In this document: piece by piece, positions 49,533 through 57,846 of the stretch
Numbering within the stretch: the first letter of the stretch is position 1
Layout: every line of letters starts with the position of its first letter
DNA from: an uncultured Bacteroidales bacterium
Lineage (GTDB): Bacteria; Bacteroidota; Bacteroidia; Bacteroidales; P3
Assembly (NCBI GenBank): GCA_900317125.1
Contig: ONFR01000015.1
Span: forward strand, 1-64,000
DNA length: 64,000 bases
Reading direction: 5' to 3'
Made by a program: the position numbers and the translations under genes
Notes under the pieces: model-generated
What the model saw: the letters and a program-made list of their open reading frames with translations, nothing else
Told to the model about the DNA's origin: nothing
Databases searched by the model: none

Positions 49533-49916
49533 ATGCAAAACGATAAGTTCTCCATCAAGAAAAGAATCAAGAGTTTCGGCTACGCTTTTGCCGGACTGCG
49601 CGTCCTGTTTCGCGAAGAGCACAACGCCTGGATTCACGCCTTTGCCACCGTCTGCGTTATCATTGCGGGATTCCTCTTCCGCATCTCGGCCTATGAATGG
49701 ATAGCCGTCACCATTGTCATCGGTATGGTTCTCTCCGCCGAGGCGGTCAATTCATCCCTTGAGCGCACCGCCGACTTCGTCAAAGCCGAACGCGACGACC
49801 GCAAGCGGGACATCAAAGACCTGGGAGCCGCCGCTGTCTTACTGACAGCCATCGCCGCCGCCATTGTGGGGCTCATCATCTTCCTCCCCAAGATTATTGA
49901 CCGGTTTGCATCCTGA
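49533..49916 (+). CDS. Diacylglycerol/undecaprenol kinase family protein
   Basis: 127 residues, the DgkA length. Helices at about 35-50, 55-72 and 100-120 and the motif AEAVNSSLERTADF, where the family has ExxNTAIE, point to a DgkA/UdpK-type membrane kinase. Substitution of the usual Thr-Ala by Ser-Ser leaves the metal-binding Glu pair and Asn in place. Gram-positive and Bacteroidetes members phosphorylate undecaprenol, feeding the lipid carrier for glycan synthesis, which fits the glycan genes elsewhere in the window. Confidence 0.8.
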   Translation: MQNDKFSIKKRIKSFGYAFAGLRVLFREEHNAWIHAFATVCVIIAGFLFRISAYEWIAVTIVIGMVLSAEAVNSSLERTADFVKAERDDRKRDIKDLGAAAVLLTAIAAAIVGLIIFLPKIIDRFAS

Positions 49917-50017
49917 ACAGGAATACGAACCGAGCCACACTCCCAAAACAATTATTTATGTTCACAATAAATGCCCCCAATTCGCGTTAGTAAATGACGT
50001 TATTATCACAGCGGAAC

Positions 50018-50347
50018 ATGTCAGACAATTTAAAACGCCCATTCTGGACCAGAATAATTGCATTGCTAATGCCCGAATACTACCTTGCCCTTCGTCTTGA
50101 CGAAAAGATTACAGGCAAGGATTTCATCAGTCTGTTTGTCAAAAACCTACTCTTCTTTGCCTTCTGCACGCTACTCATTATCCTGACAGAAATCTTCATC
50201 ACCAACAACTTTAATTCCCGTGTAATTCTCCCCTATATCCTTTCCGACATCCTGCTGGCGCTCCTCTTCGCCTTCCTCCAAATACTCTGGATAAAATTCC
50301 GCCAACGAGACCGGGCGCATTTCAATCAATATAAGAACAACAACTAA
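50018..50347 (+). CDS. Small two-helix membrane protein
   Basis: 109 residues from ATG 50018 (MSDNLKRPFW); an earlier ATG at 49994 would add eight residues. Two hydrophobic segments, LLFFAFCTLLIILTEIFIT and ILSDILLALLFAFLQILW, are followed by a basic tail (RQRDRAHFNQYKNNN). No known family recognised. It precedes a flavin-reductase-like gene by 16 bp. Confidence 0.5.
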   Translation: MSDNLKRPFWTRIIALLMPEYYLALRLDEKITGKDFISLFVKNLLFFAFCTLLIILTEIFITNNFNSRVILPYILSDILLALLFAFLQILWIKFRQRDRAHFNQYKNNN

Positions 50348-50363
50348 TCCTCCTCTTTCCTTT

Positions 50364-50978
50364 ATGAAACATTCCTTTTTTGCACTCCTTGCTGCAGCCC
50401 TTCTGGGTCGTTTCAATCCCAACCCCGACACCCCTGACAAAAAGCGGGACCCCAAGCCTGCCCAACAAACCGAGATGAAAGCTTTCAATGTGCAAAAGGA
50501 ATTTGCAGAGAATGGCTTCACCTTCTTTACCGAGAACCTTATCCTCTGCAGTGGCGACACCACCGTCAACAACGCCATGACCATCGGCTGGGGCTCCATT
50601 GGCAACTACCTCGGCCACAACCGTCCCACCGTCACCGTCTACGTGGCTCCCGCCCGCTACACCTATGAGTTCATGGAGCGCTACCCCCGTTTCACCATCA
50701 TGCACTTCTCCGACCCCAAGATAGCCAAGTATCTCGGCTCGCACAGTGGCCGCGACGGCGACAAAGCTGCCGCCCTTGGTCTCCACGTCGCCTACACCAA
50801 GCACGGCACCCCCTACTACACCGAGGCCGATCTGGTCATAGAGTGCGAGACCATGACCGCCTGGCACCAGACCCCGACCGATTTCCGCAACGACACCCCC
50901 AAGAAGTGGTACGCCGACTTCAGTGCCGGTGTCCATGCCATCTACATCGGCGAAGTCATCGGAGCCTGGAAACGATAA
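50364..50978 (+). CDS. Flavin reductase family protein, with N-terminal extension
   Basis: 204 residues. The split-barrel core begins at about residue 38 (MKAFNVQKEFAENGFTFFTENLILCSGD) and contains NNAMTIGWGSIGNYLGHNRPTVTVYVAPARYTYEFMERYPRFTIMHF (read in parts), where FMN binds. The first 37 residues (HSFFALLAAALLGRF then a Pro/Lys-rich stretch) look like a signal peptide, so the gene may encode an exported flavoprotein, or the true start could be the ATG at 50475. It is a distant relative of the protein at 39305. Confidence 0.75.
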   Translation: MKHSFFALLAAALLGRFNPNPDTPDKKRDPKPAQQTEMKAFNVQKEFAENGFTFFTENLILCSGDTTVNNAMTIGWGSIGNYLGHNRPTVTVYVAPARYTYEFMERYPRFTIMHFSDPKIAKYLGSHSGRDGDKAAALGLHVAYTKHGTPYYTEADLVIECETMTAWHQTPTDFRNDTPKKWYADFSAGVHAIYIGEVIGAWKR

Positions 50979-50999
50979 CCCCTATCCAACCCTAATGCA

Positions 51000-51587
51000 A
51001 TGAACATATCTGTCTTCTGCGGAGCCACGCTCCCTCGCAACCCCGAATACATCAACGCAGCACATCAACTGGGTATCCTCCTTGCCCAGCATGGCCACAC
51101 ACTCCTCTATGGTGGCAGTAACCTCGGCCTCATGGGTGTCGTCAGCAGTGCCACTCTCGAAGGGGGTGGACACGTGATAGGAGTCATCCCCTCCTTCTTT
51201 TCCGAGGAGATTATCCTCTCCCAACCCGTCAGCGAACTGGTGCGTGTCGCCACCATTGCCGAGCGGAAAGAGTATCTTATCGCCCACAGCGATGCCTTCA
51301 TCGCCCTTCCCGGCGGCATTGGCACCATCGACGAGACCTTTGAAGTTCTTGTAGCCAACCAGCTGGGGCTGTGCAGCAAACCCATGGGCCTGCTCAACAC
51401 CCTCGGTTTCTTCAACCCGCAATACGACATGCTCCGCCGTATGGAAGCCGACGGCCTCTACAACCTCACCGATGCCCGTTATCTGATTATCGACGACCAA
51501 CCCGAAAGCCTCCTCCAGATGCTTGCCGCCTTTGTACCCCTCCCCAACGACGGCCCTGTAGCCCGCCGTCTCCGCAACAAAGCCTAA
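51000..51587 (+). CDS. LOG family protein (cytokinin riboside 5'-monophosphate phosphoribohydrolase-like)
   Basis: 195 residues. The TIGR00730 pattern is clear: MNISVFCGATLPRNPEYINAA at the start, LLYGGSNLGLMGVVSSA, AERKEYLIAHSDAFIALPGGIGTIDETFEV (R89 and the PGGxGTxxE motif at 104-112) and LNTLGFFNPQYDMLRRM. LOG proteins cleave nucleoside 5'-monophosphates to base and ribose 5-phosphate. Its first 30 or so bases (ATGAACAT.TCTGTCTTCTGCGG) are the same type of sequence found as five truncated repeats in the array upstream. A Cas4-like gene follows after 9 bp. Confidence 0.88.
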   Translation: MNISVFCGATLPRNPEYINAAHQLGILLAQHGHTLLYGGSNLGLMGVVSSATLEGGGHVIGVIPSFFSEEIILSQPVSELVRVATIAERKEYLIAHSDAFIALPGGIGTIDETFEVLVANQLGLCSKPMGLLNTLGFFNPQYDMLRRMEADGLYNLTDARYLIIDDQPESLLQMLAAFVPLPNDGPVARRLRNKA

Positions 51588-51596
51588 CCCTGCCCA

Positions 51597-52301
51597 ATGG
51601 CACAAAGTTATCTCCTGACTAAATCCAAATACATCCGTGGCCTGCAATGCGACCGCGCATTATGGCTTGATGTATACAACCCCAAACTAGCCCGCTACAC
51701 CGCTGAGCAAATGCGCCGTTTCGACCGTGGACGCGAGTTTGAATACGCTTTCAAAGACACCTTCCCAAACGGCATCGACATCAGTGCCGAACTCAAACGC
51801 AACACCGACGCCTACCCTATCTTGACTGCACAGTTATTAAACCAAGAGGAAGAAGTAAACCTCTTCGAGGCGGGCTTTCTCTATAACGATGTCCTTGTCC
51901 TCGCCGATGTAGTCCACCGCCGCCCCGACGGCACCCTCGACATCTACGAGGTCAAATCCGGCTCCGCCCTCAGCGAGACCTACAAACGGGATGCCGCCCT
52001 CCAGCATTACGTCATCGCCCACTGCTGGGAAGTAAACAAGTTCTGTGTGGTGTATAATGGGATGTCCGACCGGTCTGACTTGTCGGACAGGTCAGACAGG
52101 TCGGACAATTTCAAGGTTGTTGACCTTACCGACGAGCTGGCCGCCCAGCACTCCGAGATAGAAAACAATATAGCTTTGATGAAAGATATCCTCCAACACG
52201 GCGAACCTGCCACCCCCACAGGCCAGCACTGCCTGGAGCCTTACGCCTGCCCTTACCAGCACTACTGCGCCCAAGGCATCCGCCAGATGTCGCTCTTCTG
52301 A
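51597..52301 (+). CDS. Cas4-like PD-(D/E)XK nuclease with Fe-S Cys set
   Basis: 234 residues. The N-terminus (YLLTKSKYIRGLQCDRALWLDVYNPKL) has the first Cys of the cluster. The nuclease core is visible in EAGFLYNDVLVLADVVHRRPDGTLDIYEVKSGSA (Asp ... ExK), and the C-terminal C..C..C pattern is CLEPYACPYQHYC. This is the layout of Cas4-like or DUF2779-type RecB nucleases: 5' or 3' single-strand exonuclease with a 4Fe-4S cluster. It lies away from the cas9 gene. Residues about 156-171 (GMSDRSDLSDRSDRSDN) are encoded by a nonamer tandem repeat inserted in frame in a surface loop. Confidence 0.8.
   Translation: MAQSYLLTKSKYIRGLQCDRALWLDVYNPKLARYTAEQMRRFDRGREFEYAFKDTFPNGIDISAELKRNTDAYPILTAQLLNQEEEVNLFEAGFLYNDVLVLADVVHRRPDGTLDIYEVKSGSALSETYKRDAALQHYVIAHCWEVNKFCVVYNGMSDRSDLSDRSDRSDNFKVVDLTDELAAQHSEIENNIALMKDILQHGEPATPTGQHCLEPYACPYQHYCAQGIRQMSLF
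52064..52109. repeat. Nonamer GTCGGACAG-type repeat inside the nuclease gene
   Basis: Five units with a 9-bp period (GTCCGACCG, GTCTGACTT, GTCGGACAG, GTCAGACAG, GTCGGACAA), translated as SDRSDLSDRSDRSDN. Confidence 0.85.
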
Positions 52302-52302
52302 A

Positions 52303-53217
52303 TCAACGCCACAGACTGGCCACAGCCTCGTCATAGCGGCGCAGCGACCCGCTCTTCATAATAGCCTTGTACTGCTTCTTGTCCGGCAACACCGTCTGAT
52401 ACTCCCAGAAGGCATGCAGGCGGGCCAATATCTGGCTGTCGCCCTGCAACGCTGACACGGCATGGGCATATATCCTCGCATGCATTTCGCGCACCACAGC
52501 AAGCGGCTCCCGACCCGACAACAGCCATGGACGTGCCAACAACCCCCGTCCCATCATCACCCCTTTCAGCTTTGGCCATCGCTGCATCACCGATTGCACA
52601 TCTTCCAGCGAAAACAGATCGCCATTATACACCACCTGCTGGGTACAAGCCTCCACAAATGCACCGAAAGTCTCCAGGTCCGGGACTCCCTTATATTGTT
52701 GTCTCCCAATGCGGGGATGCATTGTCACATGTGCCAGCGGCATTGCATTCAACACAGGCAACAGCCGCAGGCACTCGCCTGCATCCTCCTGACCAAGGCG
52801 CATCTTCACCGAAAAAATCACCTCGCCACGCTGTCCCATCTCTTCTGCTATCTCGGCCAGACGCTCCTCCTGCATCAGCAATCCGCACCCCCTGCCGGCC
52901 TTCACCTGCATGGGGAAGGGGCATCCCATGTTCAAGTCTATCCTATTCCAGCCTGCCGCCTGCACAGCGTCGCACAGCCGGGCAAACTCATCCCTGTCCC
53001 GGGCTATAATCTGTGGCACAGTGGCCACACCCTCATTACGCCGGAAATCGATGTCGCGCAAATCCTTCTTGCGCACCTCGCCGCCCTCCAACCGCACAAA
53101 AGGGGTGTAATATTCATCCACCCCTCCTGCCACCTCGCAATGCGCACGCCTGTATTCACAGTCGGTATAACCTTGCAGCGGAGCAAAGGCAACGTATGGC
53201 ATCACGGCATCGGGCAT
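52303..53217 (-). CDS. tRNA-dihydrouridine synthase
   Basis: 304 residues from ATG 53217 (MPDAVMPYVAFAPLQGYTD), with a possible second start at 53202. The upstream frame runs inside the TonB receptor and is a shadow. Family marks: VAFAPLQGYTDCEYRR, NMGCPFPMQVKAGRGCGLLMQ (catalytic Cys region), FSVKMRLG, HVTMHPRIGRQQYKGV, VYNGDLFSLEDVQ and VMMGRGLLARPWL. It reduces uridine to dihydrouridine in tRNA D-loops with FMN. TGATG overlap with the TonB gene stop shows co-translation. Confidence 0.92.
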   Translation of the reverse strand: MPDAVMPYVAFAPLQGYTDCEYRRAHCEVAGGVDEYYTPFVRLEGGEVRKKDLRDIDFRRNEGVATVPQIIARDRDEFARLCDAVQAAGWNRIDLNMGCPFPMQVKAGRGCGLLMQEERLAEIAEEMGQRGEVIFSVKMRLGQEDAGECLRLLPVLNAMPLAHVTMHPRIGRQQYKGVPDLETFGAFVEACTQQVVYNGDLFSLEDVQSVMQRWPKLKGVMMGRGLLARPWLLSGREPLAVVREMHARIYAHAVSALQGDSQILARLHAFWEYQTVLPDKKQYKAIMKSGSLRRYDEAVASLWR

Positions 53218-56200
53218 CAGAACGAGTAGCGCACATGCAGCAGCACCTGCCAAGCCGAGAGGAGGTCGCTGTACACATTCCACTTGGGTTTGTTGAAGGT
53301 ATATACACCGTCCTTGTATTCCAGAACGGTCTGGCTGGTAAGCTGCTTGTAGGTCCCCCACTCGCTGTTGAGCAGATTGGCCACATTGTTGATGTCGGCA
53401 CCCACCTCGAGCGTGGTTCGGCGACCGTTCACATCGAAATAAAACTCCTGACACACCTTCAGGTCAAGGCGGTTGTGCCACGGCGTCAGCATGGCGCCGC
53501 GCTTGGTGTACTCACCCCTGTGACGGCTCAGATAAGCATCGTTGGCAATAAACGTACCGTAGTCGGCACGGTTCTCCACACTGCTGAAAGGCATCCCCTC
53601 CAGCTCCTCTTCGGTAGGCACATATAGCAGACGCGAGGCGTTGATACCACCCACATTGTTCATCAGATACGAACAGTGGGCATAGCCGACGCTGTTCTCC
53701 ATCCCGATGTTATACCCTTCGTAGAACAACCCCAGCCGTGTAGCCGTGCGACGGCCTTCGAACAGCGTATAGTTGGCCGAAGCTATCAGCCTGTGCGGCG
53801 CCACATAGGCGGTAAAGCCCAGCTCAGGACAGTTGTCGCCGTCCACTGTGCTGGTTTGCGACAGAGTATACACAGCGTCGCCGCCGCCATCCGACACCGA
53901 CAGCGAAGAGCTGTAGGTATAGGCGGCCATCACGTCCAGTCCAAAGCCGAAATGTTTCTGAAGCTGTGCCACCACCGACAGGTATCGGCCGTGCAATCCT
54001 TCGACGTTGTGGAGCCGGTAGCCCGACATGCCATTGGCCTCACTCTCCTGTTGGTAAGCCACGCGTCCACGCGGCTCGCCGGGCAGGTGCAGCGAATCGC
54101 CCGGCACGTAGCCAAGCGTGGTCGACACCACCTCGTTGTAGTTGTACGACAGGATGCCCTCCACGGTACCTTTCACGTCCCAGGGCAGTTTGACATCCAA
54201 CGCCAACGAACTCTTCCAGCTGGTGGGCATCTTCAGGTTCTTGTCCAGAATCACCGGACTTGAAGGCAGCGCCATGTTTCCACCGCCGGGCACACTGTTT
54301 ACAATCTCCTCGCGGCTGGGGCTGAACGGCATGACGGGGTTCTGGGTCTGCGTGTTGGCAACATATTGGTACAACATGACATTAGAGTTGGAAATGGCAT
54401 TCACCAACCACACATTAGGTATACGGCCAGTGAAAAGCCCCGTGCCGCCACGCAGCACCACCTTGCGGTTGCGGGTCACATCCCAGTTGAACCCCACACG
54501 GGGCGACACATTCACCTGCAAGCGGGGCATGTCGCCGGGATTCAACCCTTCAAAGGTGCTGCCGGGATGTTCAGCCACAAACTGTGCAAAGCCGGCATGG
54601 TAGTTGTCGTTGGCAAAACGGATGACGGGTACCTCCAGCCTTAGCCCAGCCGTCAGCTTAAAATAGCGGCTGAACTCCATCTCGTCCTGGGCATAAAGCG
54701 AGGGCTGGAGATAATTGAACACATACTCGGGCAGGGCCATGCGGTCCTCTTGATTGGCAAAAGCCACCATGAACAGCACAGGGTTGCGCTTGTTTACAAA
54801 GCTGTCCCACGAGTCGAACACATACCATCCCGCGCCGCCAGGCATATACACATTGCGTATATTGCTGTACTCGAACTGCACGCCAGCCACCATCGTGTGG
54901 ACGCCGGAATTATATGTCAACTCATCGGTCACATTGAACGTGCTGACGCTGTTGGCTGTCATATAGGTGAAGGGGTCCAGTCCGAAGGTGGTAAAGGAGG
55001 CATACTTGCGGCTGCCGTCGCTACTGGTGTAGGGCTCAAGAATGTCCACCGTGGGGAACAGGTCGCCGTAATGGCTGCGCGGCTCGTTCTGATAAGACCA
55101 GGTGACACGCAGATTGTTGTTCCCATTGCCGCCCCACAGACGGCTGTCCAGCTCTGCTGCCACCGACGTGAAATCCTGATTCTTATAGAAACGTGCCGAC
55201 TCGAACATCATCGAATAGTTCGACAGGCGCCCCTCGGAATAGCGGTTGAACGAATACCGCTTGCCGTCGACAAAGAAGGCCGTGTTGGTGCCGCCGATGG
55301 TGCTCATCGAGTTCGACGCATCGAACGTGGTAGTGTGCGTATGGCTGAACCTGACATTGAATTTGTTGTTGCTGTTTATAATCCAGTCCAGACGGGCAAG
55401 AAAGCGATAGTCGGAAGCGTCGACCGAATAGTTCTGATAGCGTCCGGGGTCATAGCCGTATTCCTTTATCAAATAATTCCTGATACTGTCCATGCGGCCC
55501 ACCGTGGGACGGTTGTAGCCGTTGCCGCCCCAGGCGGCATTGCTGTCGGCACGTGCCTGAGCCGATGCACCGGGCACTTTCTCGGGTGTATACTCTGCAT
55601 TCAGGAAGAAGAACAGCTTGTCCTTGATGATGGGGCCGCTCAACGTAAATCCCGCAACATTGTTCAACGTATTGCTCTGCGGCAGAGTCACATCGCCAAG
55701 ATGCCGCCCCCTCAGCCAACTGCTGTTGTAATAATCATACAGCGAGGCATGCCACTCGTTGCCGCCCTGCTTGGTGACCATATTGATGGCTCCACCCTTA
55801 AAACCGCTGTGCCTCACATCGAAGGGGGTGATACTGACCGAAATCTGGTCGATGGCGTCGAGCGAGAGCGGATTACCCCCGGCCGGAAGGCTGGAACCAA
55901 TGCCGAAAGCATTGTTGAACGAGGCGCCGTCCACCGTCACCGACGAGCTGCGGTAGTCGCCGCCGCCCACCATGAAGCCCCTGGAGGTGCTGATGCTCTG
56001 CGGCGTGAGCCGCATCACATCGTACAGACTGCGACTGGCGGTAGGGGTAGCCATGAGGACGGAATTGGTGATATTTGTCGAGGCTCCCGAGTTCTGCACA
56101 TTCATATTAGAATGAGTGGCCTGGTCCACAACCACTATCTCGTCCAACGAGGTGCTTGTCATCTTCAGTTCAAAATCCAACACCACACGGTCGCCCAGCG

Positions 56201-56492
56201 GAGCCGTCACATCACTCATCACCACCGTACGATAGCCCATCAGTTCTACCCTTATATTGTAAGGGCCTCCGGCCACCACCCCATTGATACGGTAACTGCC
56301 CTTGGCATTGGTGAAACCGTGGTACTGCATCCCCGTGGGCACATATACCGCGGTGACGATGGCATCGGCCAACGGACCGTTCTCGTCGTTTACACTGCCT
56401 ACAATAGACGATGTGGTGGTCTGAGCCCCTGCGGGCAACGAAATCAATAATCCCACAAAGAGTGCCAAAATGGCTCCTACTCTACTTTTCAT
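53217..56492 (-). CDS. Oar-like TonB-dependent outer-membrane receptor
   Basis: 1091 residues; signal peptide ILALFVGLLISLPAGAQ. A carboxypeptidase-regulatory-like domain follows (TSSIVGSVNDENGPLADAIVTAVYVPTG ... RVELMGYRTVVMSDV, about 27-110), then a plug (SRSLYDVMRLTPQSIST, SVTVDGASFNNAFG) and a large barrel ending LLHVRYSF, an aromatic C-terminal residue as required by the BAM machinery. The regulatory domain plus large-barrel layout is the Oar/TonB type found in T9SS-bearing Bacteroidetes, where it helps export or import oligopeptides or proteins. The -7 box TACCTTTG lies about 85 bp upstream and Dus is co-transcribed downstream. Confidence 0.9.
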   Translation of the reverse strand: MKSRVGAILALFVGLLISLPAGAQTTTSSIVGSVNDENGPLADAIVTAVYVPTGMQYHGFTNAKGSYRINGVVAGGPYNIRVELMGYRTVVMSDVTAPLGDRVVLDFELKMTSTSLDEIVVVDQATHSNMNVQNSGASTNITNSVLMATPTASRSLYDVMRLTPQSISTSRGFMVGGGDYRSSSVTVDGASFNNAFGIGSSLPAGGNPLSLDAIDQISVSITPFDVRHSGFKGGAINMVTKQGGNEWHASLYDYYNSSWLRGRHLGDVTLPQSNTLNNVAGFTLSGPIIKDKLFFFLNAEYTPEKVPGASAQARADSNAAWGGNGYNRPTVGRMDSIRNYLIKEYGYDPGRYQNYSVDASDYRFLARLDWIINSNNKFNVRFSHTHTTTFDASNSMSTIGGTNTAFFVDGKRYSFNRYSEGRLSNYSMMFESARFYKNQDFTSVAAELDSRLWGGNGNNNLRVTWSYQNEPRSHYGDLFPTVDILEPYTSSDGSRKYASFTTFGLDPFTYMTANSVSTFNVTDELTYNSGVHTMVAGVQFEYSNIRNVYMPGGAGWYVFDSWDSFVNKRNPVLFMVAFANQEDRMALPEYVFNYLQPSLYAQDEMEFSRYFKLTAGLRLEVPVIRFANDNYHAGFAQFVAEHPGSTFEGLNPGDMPRLQVNVSPRVGFNWDVTRNRKVVLRGGTGLFTGRIPNVWLVNAISNSNVMLYQYVANTQTQNPVMPFSPSREEIVNSVPGGGNMALPSSPVILDKNLKMPTSWKSSLALDVKLPWDVKGTVEGILSYNYNEVVSTTLGYVPGDSLHLPGEPRGRVAYQQESEANGMSGYRLHNVEGLHGRYLSVVAQLQKHFGFGLDVMAAYTYSSSLSVSDGGGDAVYTLSQTSTVDGDNCPELGFTAYVAPHRLIASANYTLFEGRRTATRLGLFYEGYNIGMENSVGYAHCSYLMNNVGGINASRLLYVPTEEELEGMPFSSVENRADYGTFIANDAYLSRHRGEYTKRGAMLTPWHNRLDLKVCQEFYFDVNGRRTTLEVGADINNVANLLNSEWGTYKQLTSQTVLEYKDGVYTFNKPKWNVYSDLLSAWQVLLHVRYSF

Positions 56493-56575
56493 AACGATTC
56501 TAATACAATAATAAATGTCTATAAAACACTATATAACAGTTAATTACCTGTTAAACCCATACCATGGGCGAGGTA

Positions 56576-56583
56576 CAAAGGTA
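56576..56583 (-). promoter_or_regulatory. -7 box (TACCTTTG) for the TonB receptor gene
   Basis: TAnnTTTG on the minus strand, 84 bp before the start. Confidence 0.6.
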
Positions 56584-56670
56584 CAAAAAATAAACTACAC
56601 CACTGCAAGCGATTCGGGAATTAACTATTATTAAAAATCTTTTGCAATTCTCAGCACAACGCCGTTCCTT

Positions 56671-56771
56671 CGTTCAATCTTGTATCCTTCATGCTACGTT
56701 ACAGCTTCGTTTTCCGTTATTGTAACGGAAAACGAAGCTGTAACAATCCTTGATCGAGCGGATATCGAACG
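56671..56771. repeat. 101-bp hairpin element, copy 3
   Basis: CGTTCAAT ... ATCGAACG ends. The internal stem GCTTCGTTTTCCGTTA ... TAACGGAAAACGAAGC is a perfect 16-bp match around TTG. Confidence 0.8.
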
Positions 56772-56783
56772 ACGTTAGTGGTA

Positions 56784-56821
56784 CAAAAAAAACGTCATCG
56801 AAGTCGAGCTCCGATGACGTT
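56784..56821 (-). terminator. Terminator of the YD-repeat gene
   Basis: AACGTCATCG ... CGATGACGTT stem at 56791-56821; Ts follow on the minus strand. Confidence 0.85.
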
Positions 56822-56851
56822 GTAAATGATATGCCGCGATGCGACAGCCTA

Positions 56852-57679
56852 TCAATAGACGGGGAAGGCTATCTCGCGTTCGATGACTTGGTAAGCCACG
56901 TTGTTGCGATAGATGGTCTGGCGCACCCAGTTGTCGTCCTCGTCATACTCGAAGACGTAGCTGTGCTTCCAGTTGAGGTGCTCGTCGTAGTTGAACGAGG
57001 AGAGTTCAATGAGGTTGTCGTGGTCGTCGTAGTAATAGGTGGTGAGGGCCACGAGGAAATCGTCGGCATCATAGAAACGCCATTCAATGCGGTTGCCGTG
57101 GCTGTCGTACTTGTAGAGGTAACGCTGCATCAGCTCGCCGTCGCGGTCGTAGAATTCCATCTCGGTGTTGTTGCCGGCGTCGTCGTATTTGTAGACACGC
57201 TTCTCGGTCATGGTGCCGTCGGGGGCAAAGCTCTGCTCTTCGACAAGGCGGTTGTTCTCATAGCGCGAGGTCTCTTTCTTGGTCATGTGGTCGCCAATAA
57301 AGACGGTGCGCTCGATGCGGTTGCCGTTCTTATCGTTGAGATAGGCGGTGCGGCCGGTGAGCTCCTTGGCGCGGTTGTACTCGTTCCAACCCAAGGCATA
57401 GCCGTGGACGTCGAAGTAATAGGAATACCAAGTGTATTCGCCATCCTTGGTGCGGTATTTGTCCTGGAAATTGCCGCGTTTGTCGAAAGTGATGGAATCG
57501 ATGCAGACAAGCTGACGGCCACCGTTGCGGCCACCGTGGATGTCGTAGGTGTATTCTATCACATAGACGGCATTTCCGTTGATGCCCATCTCCTGACGGG
57601 ACGATTTGCGGGGTTTATTACCGGCAAAAGCACTGCCAGCGACCAGCAATACCAACGATAAAACAATGTATTTCTTCAT
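56852..57679 (-). CDS. Secreted YD-repeat-like protein
   Basis: 275 residues from ATG 57679 (MKKYIVLSLVLLVAGSAFA, a signal peptide); the frame extends 12 codons further to 57715 but that part covers the promoter. The mature chain is a series of about 10 short units (YKYDDAGNNTEMEFYDRDGELMQ, YKYDSHGNRIEWRFYDADDFLVA, FNYDEHLNWKHSYVFEYDEDDNWVRQ), a YD/RHS-like pattern of Y.YD..GN....FYD. These form beta-sheet barrels or solenoids in RHS proteins; no toxin or core domain is present. Function unknown. TATCTTTG lies 34 bp upstream. Confidence 0.75.
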   Translation of the reverse strand: MKKYIVLSLVLLVAGSAFAGNKPRKSSRQEMGINGNAVYVIEYTYDIHGGRNGGRQLVCIDSITFDKRGNFQDKYRTKDGEYTWYSYYFDVHGYALGWNEYNRAKELTGRTAYLNDKNGNRIERTVFIGDHMTKKETSRYENNRLVEEQSFAPDGTMTEKRVYKYDDAGNNTEMEFYDRDGELMQRYLYKYDSHGNRIEWRFYDADDFLVALTTYYYDDHDNLIELSSFNYDEHLNWKHSYVFEYDEDDNWVRQTIYRNNVAYQVIEREIAFPVY

Positions 57680-57712
57680 GTTACGAATTATTATACAATA
57701 TAAAAGTCGTTG

Positions 57713-57720
57713 CAAAGATA
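57713..57720 (-). promoter_or_regulatory. -7 box (TATCTTTG) for the YD-repeat gene
   Basis: TAnnTTTG on the minus strand, 34 bp before the ATG. Confidence 0.7.
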
Positions 57721-57846
57721 CAAATTTTTCTTTACATAAAACGTGCTTGTTTATAAAATATTGCGTGGAACAGCCTTTTTCTTATTCCACAAGCCACGTA
57801 TACCGGTTTGTTGTTGTTTCATGACAGCACTGACCGGCACAGCTTT

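Larger units (their letters stand above)
56493..56851. other. 359-bp gap
   Basis: Holds the -7 box at 56576-56583, the third 101-bp hairpin element (56671-56771) and the terminator of the YD-repeat gene (56784-56821). No gene. Confidence 0.75.

Noticed and set aside
52303..53454. Longer start for the Dus gene at 53454
   Set aside because: The extra 79 residues lie within the TonB receptor gene and do not match Dus; TGATG overlap at 53217 gives a natural start.
54750..56450. 566-codon plus-strand open frame opposite the TonB receptor
   Set aside because: The receptor frame has signal peptide, plug motifs and aromatic C-terminus; the opposite frame has none.
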